Source: Enoplolaimus lenunculus (lineage: Eukaryota; Nematoda; Enoplea; Enoplida; Thoracostomopsidae). Taken from it: a stretch of DNA of 64,000 nucleotides. Position 1 is the first letter of the stretch; each line of letters begins with the position of its first letter. The stretch is from contig JASANG010000904.1 in the NCBI GenBank assembly GCA_030248215.1, forward strand, positions 96,780 to 160,779, written 5' to 3'. The notes under the pieces were generated by a model. The model did not search any database. It saw only the letters and a list, made by a program, of their open reading frames with translations, and had not been told where the DNA came from. A program made the translations under genes and the position numbers. Shown here piece after piece: positions 24,904 to 38,200 of the stretch.

Positions 24904-24939
24904 GGCAAATCGAGCATTTCTAACAAATATTATTTATAA

Positions 24940-24945
24940 AATAAA
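24940..24945 (+). terminator. polyadenylation signal of CARD gene 1
   Basis: AATAAA lies 37 nt after the TGA at 24901-24903. Its closeness suggests the transcript normally ends here, which argues that gene 1 lacks the membrane-anchor exon of its paralogues. Confidence 0.55.
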
Positions 24946-25608
24946 CGAAGTTTTTTGCGCACTAAAAATCCTTCAGATCGTGGAGCTTCGGATTGGACTT
25001 AGACTTGGGCTTACGGTTGGGTGGGGCGAAATGTACAAGAGTCAAACAGTGTCTCAGTGCAATGTTTAGCGCATTTAACTCAAATGAGTAGCTTCGCTCA
25101 TGGCCGGATTAAGGTGGTGGGAGGCCCGCGGCCCATATGACTAACAGCCCTTATAATTAACCATCATTATTTTATACACCAAAGCTTAAACTGGAACTTT
25201 TTAATGAAATATATTGTACCAGAAGTTCGAACAAAATTCACGGCCCAGGCAGTTTTCTAGATTTGCACTTAGAGAAATAATCCGATTTCGACGAAGTCTA
25301 ATTCACGTAGTATATTTGATTCGATGCACATCAAACAAGATTCATAAGTCTATCTTGCTTCATGGATGTTCGAAATCTCAGCTAATGTAAGTATTGTGAA
25401 GGAATACTCGCTACTGCAGTTGCAAACTGCAGGAAGTCACCACGCCGCGCTCTTGAGGTTATTACATTATGCAAAATTGGCCCGATTACCGCGGAGTGCT
25501 TCGGCATAGGGCCAAAGCTAATGGCGTCTATCTCTGCTGGACGTGAGTTTTTATTAAATCACACCTCAGGAGACTTAGTTTGCGTCTAAACCGATTTAAG
25601 GTTGTTTT

Positions 25609-25934
25609 TTATTTGTTACCGTTCGAACCTGTGACAAGTGGAGCAATGAGATTTTTGTTTTTCGGTTTTTCTTTCTTTGGGATCCAATGATGATTTTTTT
25701 GATCGACGTATAATTTTAAGTCTAAGAATGTTCGGTGCGGATCCAGCTTTCTTTTTACTTTTTGGACCATCCTATTAAATTGCTTCAAGAATATTTTGGG
25801 TTGAGCTCCGGCGTCGCCAACATACTTTTCTTGGACATATATTTGCTTGTACATGTGAATTTGGTTGAGCTCAGCTCCCAATTTTGAACAGCGGCTTCTC
25901 TGCCAAATCTTTGTTTCTATTAACACTTCTAAGT
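25609..25934 (-). CDS. unassigned minus-strand terminal exon, partial
   Basis: On the minus strand an acceptor (GATTTTCAAG) at 25935-25936 opens a frame of about 107 codons to a TAA at 25609-25611. The product is charged and coding-like: 'QRSRCSKLGAELNQIHMYKQ', 'YVQEKYVGDAGAQPKIFLKQ', 'FNRMVQKVKRKLDPHRTFLD', ending in a lysine-rich tail. I do not recognise the family. The exon starts with two bases of a split codon, so at least one upstream exon should lie at higher coordinates; I could not find it. It could also be a retained fragment of a dead gene. Confidence 0.4.
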
Positions 25935-25949
25935 CTTGAAAATCAGCAA

Positions 25950-27230
25950 AACAATTCTTTGATTTCAGACATATTTGTCTTATATTTAAAACTTTCGGAA
26001 ATATTCTCTGAATCGTTTATGTAACAGAATCTTAAATTGCAGACTTTTAAGCGAGAAAAATTTCAGACACGTATTTCTGAAAATTTTCAGAAATAACAGT
26101 CGGAAATTTAAGATAGATTTGTCTCTGTAGTCTATTAAGTAAGACACACTGTCTGTAATTTTATACAGTATTGTTTGAATATCAGATAATTTGTTTTGTG
26201 TGTAGCCCCGAATTTTGTGGCAGAGTCAGACGTCCATGGTTCAGCTGGCCGTCTTACATCTGGTTAGAAGTTCTCTGTCTGCTTTGAACAAAAAGCCGTC
26301 TAAAATAATTTGGTGATTGCGGATAATTATTGCAAACGCAAGGGAACACTAGGTATGAGAGCGGTGTTCCGGTCCCATATGCAGCTAATATGACTACAAA
26401 ACTTTCCATCTCAATACCATTAGTGTTGGGATTGCCTAGGATAAATAGTATGGGCTTAGGTGCCCAGTTCCAACGTTATAGATATAAACCATCTAAATAA
26501 GATAAGTCTCAAAAGCTTTCTCAATATTTGGCTAAGTATTTTGGGCAGCACTGTATATAACCAGGCCAAAGAACGCAATCAGTAATCCCCAAAACAGGAA
26601 GGCTTATCTGCGGAAACTTATCGTCGGTATTCGTTTGTTGGGAGATCCCTTTGTGGTGGGATGGCCGGAGACCTGGCCCCCTGGGTTCCGCACCCCTTCA
26701 ATCCAGCGCTAGCCTCACCCCGACCGAGATGCTCACAAAGGCCAAAATAAGAAATTTTATCAGCAAATTTTGAATTTGCCTTTTAATAACAAAAATTGTT
26801 CTACAATTTTTTATTGCCAATTGCGAAGATACTATACTGATATGTTAGTTTTTATAACAAAGTACTTTTGATACTGTTTTCTTGGTACTCTGGTATGGGA
26901 GGACCACTTAATAGTGAGGGAATGCGTTGGAGCAGCAGCATCCCGCCATACTCATACCTGCTGAAATTGCCGAGTATTCAAGGGAAGCGGTAAGCTAATC
27001 TGCTAAAAACTATATCGCAATTAGCAAATGAGTTGTATCTTATTTTATAATCGATTGAATCTGCACATAATTTGATTCATTACTCAATGTATAAAGTTGC
27101 CTATTCATATAAGCATACTCAAGTCTTACAAGTATATTACAAAGTAATAAACTTCAGCGACAGAAAATGGCTGGCATACGTTAATATGCGTGTGTTTGAA
27201 ATTAATAGAGATGAGTTGAAAAATTAACAA
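25950..27230. other. gene-free stretch
   Basis: I see no supported exon on either strand. There are short direct repeats of TTCAGAAAT/TCTGAAA around 25960-26110 that resemble a worn hairpin element. The rest is AT-rich and unassigned. Confidence 0.6.
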
Positions 27231-27241
27231 CGGTCAGGAAC

Positions 27242-27595
27242 CAGGGTGCAACCGGATGTGAAAAATACCCGAGCCGGAGCCGGAGGTCAACGAAACTTGA
27301 CGAAACCGGAACCGGAGGTGCGGCGAAATTAGGTGGTCGAAATGGTGGTTAATTAGTTAATTTTAGCGAATATCTGCAAAGTTGTTTCGTTTTACGCTAA
27401 TTTTCTGCGAAATATCGAAAATTCTTTCCTAAAAGTTTTGACAAAAGTAAAACGAAACGCGCTGAACAGATAAATTTTGCCAAATTACGCAAAATTTCAC
27501 TACCGCAATTGCCGGAACTTCCGTCAAAAAGGCTACCAGACCGGAGGCCGTTTTTCTGCCGGAGCCGGAGGCAGACCTCCTCCGGTTGCACCCTG
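27242..27595 (+). mobile_element. hAT-type MITE with perfect 8-bp target duplication, nested in another MITE
   Basis: The termini are CAGGGTGCAACCGGA and TCCGGTTGCACCCTG. The 8 bp TCAGGAAC occurs at 27234-27241 and again at 27596-27603, the hAT signature. The flanks belong to a CTGTAGTGACCC-family MITE (right half to 27677, ending ATTCGGATCACTACAG|TA), so this element landed inside an older one. It is non-coding. Worn relatives are at 9680-10096, 33820-34205 and 53180-53689. Confidence 0.9.
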
Positions 27596-28779
27596 TCAGG
27601 AACCAAATACGAAGGAGGTTTCGTCTGAATTGGCAAAATAAATACCAGTCTCCATCGTTCTTATTCGGATCACTACAGTACCAGTCACCAAAATTTTTTT
27701 ATTCCGATTACTATGTACAGTATATTTGTATAATAAAAATTAAACGAATCATGATTAGGTGCTTTTACATTTAATAAATTTGCAAAACGGTGTTTGTCAC
27801 GAAAACCCTAACCTTGTGATTTTGCGCCGGGCTTTGCTGAATGACTTGCTGATTAACTGAACACATTATCAAATTAAATTTTATTTTTTGAATTCAAACT
27901 TAAACACAGTTTTGCCTGTTGGCACGAAAATAACGGAAACGTTCGAAAACATGTTGAATAAACTGCAATTAGATTGCTGAAAATATTTAACCCTTTAAAT
28001 ACTGACGATGAATAAATGCTCACTGCAGTGTATAAGTATGACCCCAAGGCTTGAAATACAATATAACAACAACTGGATCTAAAGGAGTTTGCTTTAACAC
28101 TACGAATCGGTCATGTCCTATGTTGATTTGTTTTAGTGGCATAAGATTTATCATCTCTCGTTGCCAAGCAACCATGATAGTTTTCCTGTTTTAGATCAGT
28201 ATACCATGCTTGGACGTTTTACTATTGCAAGTTTTCGATAATATTCCGGCTAAGTAGGTAGTTTCGTTATTATTAATTATTCTCCACACACAAATTAAAT
28301 GCTTGATGCGCAAGCCAATGTATCTCGAAAATACATCGTAAGTTGCAGTCGTGAAACACGAGTAATCTATGTTAATTATAATGGACTACTAACCAAACCT
28401 AAGCTTTAGCTTTGAACCTAAACGGCTAAACCTAAATCTAAGCCCAAACATAAGCTTTATCGTATTAGTTTAATCATAGACCTTAGCATCCCAGTCTACC
28501 AATCCCTAGGCTCCGTATGACGCGGACGGCTGGCTCCAGTAATTTACATGGGTCATGACAGTCACATGCTTGCAGAAATTTTATGAAAATGCACGCAAGG
28601 TGATTATGGCTTCCTAGGGCACGCATTACATTTGTAAAATTTAGGTTTAAGCATGTTAAGCTTACCAGTAGAAATCTTGGTAAAACCTATCGTCTGCAGA
28701 AACGAAAATATGCCGCGAGTGCACAGCAGCCTACCGGCGGCTGCACTTTACATTTCAACGAGTTTAATTAATCAACTTA

Positions 28780-29000
28780 GACGGAACGTTAGTTATTTCT
28801 GAATTACTAACAGTAAACTGTAACTCACTGTGAGTTGAGCTGATTTTCACGCTGAGTTGACTTGATTTTGGAGGAGTTGATTGCTTAAATCAGAATGAGT
28901 TTAATCAACTCAAAATTATGAGTTCTGATAGTCCTAACTCAGGTTGAGCGATTCAATTCATTCTGAATTAAAATTAACTCACTGGAATTTATAGTGTGGC
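28780..29000. mobile_element. GAGTTGATT palindromic repeat
   Basis: It contains 'GTGAGTTGAGCTGATTTTC', 'GAGTTGATTGCTTAAATC', 'TTTAATCAACTCAAAATT' and 'TCATTCTGAATTAAAATTAA', the same motifs as 17570-17800, and is strongly self-complementary. Confidence 0.6.
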
Positions 29001-29270
29001 GTACAGGGAGGCATCCATTTTTATTGCCATCAAAAAATTTTGAATACGAGCCAAAACATAGAATAGAAAATTTTACAGAAAAAGGTTAAGCTTGTTGCCT
29101 TATAAAATACTAAAATTGAATTTGGCTTCTAGCCTGTTTCGTTCGTCAGGTTTTTTCCATCACTGTATGTTACCCCTTACCGTTTGTGATTCTTCCGTTT
29201 TTGTATCAGCTGCTGCCTTTTTGTACGGTGCTGTGATTTTAACTAATCAAATTTAAAGTTAAAATTTTAG

Positions 29271-32200
29271 AAATACAAAACTGTTTCGTCCACCGTTAGA
29301 ATCAGCTGACGAAGATGTGAAAATACCTGCTGAATATATGTTATCCAGGTAAGATTTGACTACTTATGTTTACGTTTTCTAACAATGAATTAAACAAAGA
29401 GTTGACGAAGTTACAAAAGAATATACCACTTTGTACGATGGGCCTATATGAAGATTAGGGGCGGACCAGTTTTCTGCGGCACTATAATAGAGTAAGCTTA
29501 AGCTTTAAACGAATTTTCTTAGACATAGGCGCAAGTATAAGTTCATTCTTACGCTTCAGCTTGGGCTTAATAGGCTTACGAATATGCTATTATATGTTAC
29601 AGCTCTGTTCTATACATTGGCCAAAGATCTTACAGAAAACAATGTATCCATTGTGTGTTATTTTTCACCGACTCCGCTTCATTTATATAGTTGTTAATGT
29701 TTACTCATCTTTCGACAATATCGAAACCATTTGAAATTAGCATTAATCAGTCTGTTCTTGATTTTGAATTGAATTTTATATTGCGAGTTTCAAAAAACTC
29801 CCAAAATTAGAGGTGGGCCGGACAACAGCGTAACACTACTCTCGTGTATACAGAACTGTGCAGAATTACGAAAGTTACGGTAAATTAATAAGTTTGTCGG
29901 TACTTACTAAAGATTGGCTCACCCACACTTTTAACCCACAGGACTAGGCTTGGTTTAGGCTTAGAGTGTCGAAAAGGCTTTCTTAGGCCGAAACCTACGA
30001 GTATCTCATTGTCTAAAGTGTTACCTTAGCCTATGCCGGGACTATGCCTAAGCAGGCCTGTAGCCAACTCACCTTGCCAGGGAGGCTAATGATATTTCAG
30101 GAGGGCATAAAAGGGCTCTCGTTGAGTTAGGTACAAGAAAGGTTAAAAAAATTTTCTAGTAAAGAACAAAATTTTTCAACTGTGAAGGGAATGACAATAA
30201 ATCTTATAATTATTATTTTAAGCAGACATTTACGTCACAGTGATTCACGCGACAGTGATAGTCAGCTGAGCATCTCATTTACATCGTTAACTGATGACGT
30301 GTCTTCACTTCATTCGTGGGCCGAGGATGTAAGATTTATGTTTTTAAGCTGTTGCAAAATTAGCAAAAATTTTGAGTTGATACCATTTCAGGTAATCAAT
30401 GAATAATTTCAAAATTATAACTTTGTTCAATTGTGATTTCAGTGGTAGGTACGTTTTTCAAATCACGTTGTCTATTTTATGTACTAGTTAAAGTCGTTGC
30501 AATATTTACAAACGTCAGGATCACAAAACATATTTGGCCGTAGCTCATTTAAAATTGCTAATATATACGCCGTGGGGCGCTCCCGCTTTAATAATACAAA
30601 ATGTAAGGTTTTCTTTGTCAAGTTTTGTCAAATGTCGATCAAATCGTTGCTACCAGTACATCGCCGGAATACTGTAAATTCCAGTGAGTTGATTTAACCT
30701 CAGAATGAGTGAAACCACTCAGAAGCTTGAGCTCTGAATTAGACCTTTCAGAATTCGGAATTGGCTGAACTCAATCTCAATTAATTAATCAATTCGTCCA
30801 GAATTACATCATAGCAAGTTGACGTTTCTGTTATCTCGGAAGTAACCAAAAATGACTAATTCGCTCTCTGAGTTGATTTATCAACTCGTCAGCATTCAGA
30901 GTAAAGTCTGCGACCGGGTCTTGTCGTAAAAAATTTGCCACACGCTTAGGCTCTGGTATAATTTTTGCCGGAGGTTCCATGAATATTGTTGAACAAGTTC
31001 TGCGTATATGAATAAAAGTTGTGCCTTTCAACGAGCATGTTTGTATGATTTGGAGCAATATTCAAAGCTTTGTTTGTCAAATTTCACAAAACCTACAAGC
31101 CTAAGCCTAAGCAAAAAATGCAATCTAGACTCTAAACCTACTGTTTAATGGACCCATCAGAAACCTAGACGCCCCTTAAAGTAACATGGGCCAAAACTAC
31201 GATAAAAACGAAATTTTCGCCAACACTTAAAACAGATTACGGTCAGAATTAGAAAATTCAACATCGATTTTTTCTAGCCTAATTTTGCTTCAACTTTGGC
31301 TAACATTGATGTTCTAAGTGTTTTTCACCTCCGAGTAGCTGTCATATGGTATCACGACAATTCGTCGCTCGACTACTCGTCGACCGTAAACTTGTCATTC
31401 GGAATTTCATCGACTCGACACCATTCCTAGCATCTCAGAATGCTTAGGGTTACGTTTTAGGCTCTGGATCACTCTTAGGATTATGCCTAAATTTGTTAAC
31501 AGGCTTTAGGACACTGTTGGTCGAGAAGTTGTCGGGCGACAAATTGTGGATATATATCAACCAACATTTCTCATGAAAGATACTGAATAATTGTTTTTTG
31601 ACTAAGGGTGTAGCCGGTGGGTATTATAGGTCAAACTGTCGCCCCTTGCAATTTTCTCAGAACTTTTTTAGATACTATTTCATGTTGTCAACACAGGAAC
31701 CTCATTTACAATTTTTATAATTGATCGCAAACCATAACTTTCCAACATCCTCGCGCTACCCTGCTGAATATGATTTACGCCAGTACCTAATTGTTGAAAA
31801 TTTAATTTCTAAGGAACACGATCTCATTGCGTCACAACGTGTTGCGCAATACTTTCAACAAATTGATGCTGCACTTTACGACAATATTGCAATACCGAAC
31901 CGACCCGATTTAACTGCAGAATGCAACGATTGGTCAAAAGTGTTTCCTCACTTACGGTCAGAACTCATAATGACATATTAATTTAATTATAATGAATAAT
32001 TATTCGCGTTTCTATTGCTTGTTTGAGTTATTTAATTTTTAGATAATTCCGCAATTACTATTTAATTTGACAAGTTTTTAACGTTCGAAAGTCGTGTAAA
32101 TCCGAGGTTTTGTTTTTAAGAACTGTTTCAAGTTTCACAACGAGCTTCGATGTAGGCTTTAAAATAATGATGACATAATTGGAATACACGCAAAAATAAG

Positions 32201-35200
32201 AGTAATTCCCCTGCTATTTGACAAAATACGCTAGATTAATACAAACTATATTAAAGCCAGCTATACATCGATTGTCTATTGGGATAAGCAATTTTTCATA
32301 GCTTTACAGCCGTTAGAAAAGTTCGATAATTGACTGCGTTTATTTGGAATATTAATATTCTTTTCTAAATTCAACGTGGCATTGTTTTGTCTAGAATCCG
32401 TGGAAAACAAATTATGCAATCCAACGATCAAGGATACGAGATTGTGAAACGAAAACGTTCCGAAATTAACAGACATAAAAATATACGACCGAAAATTCAA
32501 AACGCTACCGCTACAGGGTACTCCTTACTTCCTGGGCTCATATTCTCAAATGTCTATAACAAATAGCATCAGTTAGTAATAGGTTTTCAAACTCACTAAC
32601 TATTGTTGTGTTTTTGACTTAAAATTGATATAGGAGTAGAGCAAATCATAATATGCGAGAAATGTACTGAGTTTATAGCCTCAGCATTCGCGGATTCGAA
32701 AGTTACAGGACCTATCGCGAACTAGTGATAGATGCTACGCACATTTGAGAATACTTGCTCTTGTTTTAGGTGTTTTGACTATTCTAAACGACAACTCTAT
32801 AAAACAACAATTATGATAACCCAGCCAATTAATCAAGAACCATTTCGATTAAATGAACAATTTGCTGGCACTAATTCGGCTGGCAGATCTGTTTTTTTGA
32901 ACATTCTTGGGTTTGGCAGTTTGATAAACTACATTTTCTATAACATTTAGGAACGGCAACTTATCATTAAATAATGCGTCGTTGTGTGACAAGCGTTGAG
33001 GTATGGACTAAGAAAAACAAAAACTATTCGTTGACTTCAGCCTAATGCATGGCATGGAGTGTTTGATTTCGTTTACCCATCCGCTACGTGTGTCACCATC
33101 AGTTTGCCGCAAGAGTTAATGTAGCGTTAACGGTTAATTATTTCTGTTCAAGTATTGTTAATGCTGCTATACTTTTTGCAGCCGACTGAATTTGTGTTGT
33201 GATCGGCGCAAACTTTTGTATAGCAGTATAATATTTTTTAATTATTGTTTTAGGACGTTATTGGTGAAAGGTGTTCGTTTGTTGCCGCTATCTGTCATAG
33301 GCCTATCAATTTCTGGCACTTCTGATTCAGCAATTGACTCAAAACAAACGAATGACACGAACTTTGAAGAGATTCTAGCCTGCCACGGTACATATCATGA
33401 AACAATTGCCAAAGATACTACTAAACAAAGGTAAATAAAGTGTTTCTCAAGTTGTCTTGGCTAAACTTTACCTTAAAACAAGCAATGTGGCCTTTACCAC
33501 TCGCAGATATTTTTTGTTCGAATCATGTTCTTTAGTACGTTTCCGAAATTTTATAATGTAATGTTTTGTAAAAATACTAAAGCTAAAAATACCCCAAATT
33601 ATAGCTTAACAAACCGATTACGTGACTGATCTTTCAAAATTTCGACTAATAAAGCAGTTTTTGATTGGCACTTGCAAATTGAAATACTAACAGACAACGC
33701 AGTTTCAGGGCTATTGAGATCTGTAAAATTATGCTCAATGTTACGAATGCGACAGAATTCGCGGTTCCGGATACGGGTTTTCGAAGTTCGAGTTCTGGAA
33801 GTTTTGCTACATTGTTCATCAGGGTGCAAACGGATAGTAAAAATAACGGAAACGGAAACGATAGTGATCAAAATAACGGAAACGGAAAACGGAAGTTGAA
33901 GTTATAAAAGTTTTAAAGATATTATATTTTTCTGCCAACGGAATTCAGCTGTGCAAATACATATTTACCGGGCTTTCTAAAATTTTAAAGAGAAATTGCG
34001 GACGCACCGAAATTTTTAATGTTTGGGATTTGTTTTGTTATTTCTATTTCATTTCAAGCAATTGCAACATATCTGTAACAAAACAGTGGCGATATTTATG
34101 AGCGTATAAAACTAATCGATTTTCCGGTATTTTTATAATGGAAACGGGCACCGTATTTGACCGGAAACGAAAACAGAAACGGATATCCTGTTACAACCTG
34201 TAGCTTATCACGTAAACATTCTTCATTTTCACGCTCCAAAATTCTTAATTTTTACGCTACCCCTTGCTATAAAATACGTTTCTTGGGTTCACTGTTGATC
34301 TGTTTTTGACTGCGTTGCTGTGAATTTCCGCCACAAAGTTTGCAAAGCTCGAGTTTAGATCCCGATTCGGGCTCACAAACTCTCACGCCGGGGCTGTTGA
34401 ACTCTTTCAATTCAGCCACACGCAAGAATTCATATTTATGTTTGTCTCTTGTTTTCCCCAGATTTTGTTGACGTATTTCTATTGAGAAGCACTGGCGCTG
34501 CAACACTTTATGTGTATAAAATAAAGGCTAAATAGCAATCAAACCAAAATTAAAAATATATTTGAAATTTTAAAGACCAGATCATGTTGTTGTTGAACAT
34601 TGTTTATTTATTTATTTATTTATTTATATAATTATTCTAATTGTGCGTTAGGCTAAGTAGGGCCTACAAGCCGCTAGCTTTTCAAACGAGTGAACAAACA
34701 TTAACAATTATCCAATCGCACTGGACTGCCGACTGGTTCCTGCTTGAAGCTTTGTTCTGCAACTTTTAAACGCTGCAATAGTTCCAATCACAATCTCTCG
34801 CAGGATTTTTTAATCGTCGCCCCTCTGCCTAGGCAAAATGCCATCGCACGTTCCAATTTTGCACTGCAAATCCATGAGTCTGATTGTATTCGCCATGTCA
34901 GCCATTAATTAAACGCAGGGCCGGACCGGCTACCACAATAGCCCATTTGAGGGGCACTCATCCCTAAAGTAGCCCTCACACTAACCGGTTGAAACAAAAA
35001 CCGCCGAAGTTTTAAAATGCGTGTGGCTTCTCGCTCGCGAGGTTGCGAGCCCCCACTCTGAAGTTTAGAGAGGCCCCCACCCCTGCCTGCTCCGCCATTG
35101 ATTAAACGTACAAAACAAGGCGTTTAATTTTAGCTATTTCACAAATGCAAACTTCACAATTGGTAAAAGTTGTAAGTTACCAGCGCGCTTTTACCACTGA

Positions 35201-38200
35201 TTGGGGCGTCATTCTGGTGTTTTAGTTAAAACTCATTGATCTTAATAAGTCAAGTCACAGTAGTGACTCGATTTAGAGGCAAAATATAATAAGAGGCTGG
35301 ATCTTTATTTTGAGCCTGAATCAATAGTCTATTTTGAGTATTTCCCTAATTAGAGTGCCCGAGTGAATAAAAGCCAAAATTTTTAATTGGTCCGTTAACG
35401 TCAATTACCTTAATTATATTGCGTAAACGTTTTCTAGATCGCACTATGTTCAGCACAGAATTAAATTCATTACTGAAAGTATAATTTAAACTATACTCGT
35501 AGCAGCATACTCAAGTCATAAATGTATATTCCAAAAGTAAAAAAACTTAAGGCGTAGCAAATTGTTGGAATAACTTTAGCCCTATTCCCTCTTGCAAGTT
35601 TTTTCTGTGAAAACTTGCACCTGCTAAATGGACGCAGAACTTGCAGATACCGAAGGAAGATAGAAACCGAACGTGTCCATATAAATGTTCTGCTGGTGTG
35701 TAATCTTGCTGGTGTATTCATGTCGCAACAAGAAATCATAGATCATACAAAACCAGTTTAACATTTTAGAAAACTAAAGTTAGCTATTTGTTGTTTATTT
35801 ATAGCATTTCAAAACATGGTCGGATACAACATTTATCAGAAGTACCAAAAACGTCTGACATAAAACTAAACCGACCGCGATCCGCTTCCAATTCGAAAAT
35901 GCCAGACAAAAGTCATGCAAAACCAGAGCTTACCAACAATTGCAAGAAAATGAGGTAAAAAAAATAAATTTTGCGTTTGGAATTAACAACATTATGCAAA
36001 ACGGACTGAAGCGTGAACTTTCGACAGAAGTCATGTCCGAATTTAACCGGATTGTTAAAGTGTGGCACATTAGCACAAAGTAGAATTTCAGCAATATAGT
36101 TAAGCGCAAAGATTTTGAGTTATTAATACTATTGTTGTAGCTGTAGCAATATTTTAGTTTTAGCAGTTCTATTACTATTATAATTAATTCATTTTTATTC
36201 TATTAAGTTTATTACTAATTTTAGTAAATTGTTTGCTATTTTAGAAAACCATTTCTGTTTTAGTAAATCTACTTATATTAAAGTATTTCTATTATTTTAG
36301 TAAGTTATTTTATATATATATAGAAATATATAAATATATGTATATAAATATATATATTTATATATTTATATACATATATTTATATATTTATATATATAAA
36401 TATATAAATATATGTATATAAATATATAACTTATGAAAATTCTGTAAAACTACTACTATTTTACTAAACTTTTACGATTATTAACTAATTTAATAGAACT
36501 ATTGCAATTTTAATAAATTTTTGTTAGTTTAGTACATCGATTCGTTAATTCAATAAAACTATTACCGGTTTAGTAACTCTTTTTCGGTAAAACTACAAAA
36601 ACTATTTTAGTAAATTTATTACTATTTTTTGTTATTGTATTAACTATTGCAGTAAATCAAACTCAACTACTACAACAGGTGGTGGGCCTATCCGATATGC
36701 CCGTACAACAAAGGCCAGCGAACTTAAGGTAAACCTCGATTTAATGGTTGTAAAGACTAGTTTTAGTAGCTTTATCGAACCGATCACGGGTATGTGTACT
36801 TGGGCCATTTTCACATATGTGTTCGGTTACAACTTTATCTGAGCCACTGAAACATAACACTCTCAGCATAAGTTTGTTTTGTTCTTTTTTGTGCAAATAT
36901 CAAAACCACAAGTGACCTGGACCGGACTGCCTGGCAGTATAGCGTACAACCGGTACGGATCAGAACTTGACCGTCGCTTTGTTTAGTCGGTTTAATTACT
37001 AAGCCTCGTTGCTACTTTCAAGGTTTCATCCATGGCTGTAAATATAAAGAGAAAAATCACTCCAAGCTTCTCTCAAAATTAAAATATTGTGTTCAAATGT
37101 TTTTATACACGCAATTTTGTACTTAAATCACGGAAACTCGTGCAGTAATATGTATATGTTAAACAGCCTATTCAATAGCTATCCTATGATACATTTGTGT
37201 CGGATGGCACCGGTCCGAAACGGCCCAACCCTCGTCCTGGCTTGAACCGGACCATACTGAACGACATAATTGAGAAGACCGGACCGTTACGAAATTTGTG
37301 AACCGAATGATCACCAAACATTACATTTGGTGAATGTCGGCCATAGCACCAGTAAACGCTATCCAGAGAGCGCCACATTTTTAGGGGCAGTTTGAAATAA
37401 ATATCTCCGTTTACTTACGTGCAAAATAAACGAATTTATTGACTTATCTCTGTGGCAAAAGTGTATGAAAACTTTTGTTCACTACTGTAACCTTCGCTTA
37501 CTATAAGTATTTTTGACACACTTGTACCACAAGCCTAGCTTAAGAAAGCAATATAAGAATTATTCAAAATCGTTGGGTTTTTTTCGGTCATCCAACTTAT
37601 AATGCGCGCGCTAATGTAAAAAATTGTCCAACCACTCGGTAGGGATCTGTGTACAAATCGAAGCTGCTGCTAGCGTGTAGGTACAATTTTATGCGGTACG
37701 TAGACACTATTATTTGTCCCGACACTTCTGAAGGGAGTCGGGACAAAAGGTAAAAAATTAAGCAAAATAAATAAGTGTATATGTGTTTGTGTTGTTGTGT
37801 ATGTTTGTGATGCTATATGAACACAGTGAAATATGTCGTCACGTTCTCGTTACACACACAAAGTATTTCTGAATTTATGTTTTCTGTGGCAAATCTGAAA
37901 AGTTTTGCTGATATTTAAGACAATTTTTTAAAAATAACTGGAAAACGTTTATTTTCAGACTTTATTTCAAAACGTTTTTTGAAAAAAATTCTGTTATAAC
38001 AGAAATACTTTTCAAGTGCACCTTGCTAATCATATTTCTCAAATGTAAGAAATTGTTTCTTGAATATCATAAATATTATTTTGAGTGTAGGGACTGCCGG
38101 ACTTTATAGTGGTCCCGTAATAGATAGAGTGTGTTAAAACGCCGTCGGGCCTTATTCAAACCCAGACATTTTTTTGCAGTAGCGCGTGCAGTATAACGTG

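Noticed and set aside
24904-25069. Acceptor CCTTCAG at 24980 followed by 'IVELRIGLRLGLTVGWGEMY' as an anchor exon for CARD gene 1
   Set aside because: Too many charged residues for a membrane helix, it lies after a good polyadenylation signal, and the DNA resembles worn TTAGGC repeats.
30831-31058. Minus-strand open frame with 'MEPPAKIIPEPKRVANFLRQ'
   Set aside because: Its 3' part runs into GAGTTGATTTATCAACTC, a motif of the palindromic repeat family, and no splice partner was found; kept only as a remote possibility.
31721-31813. Upstream extension of FAM149-like exon 3 ('YPAEYDLRQYLIVENLISK')
   Set aside because: No AG acceptor before it, while the TTTCTAAG acceptor at 31813 joins in phase and gives the expected 'SWAED|EHD' sequence.
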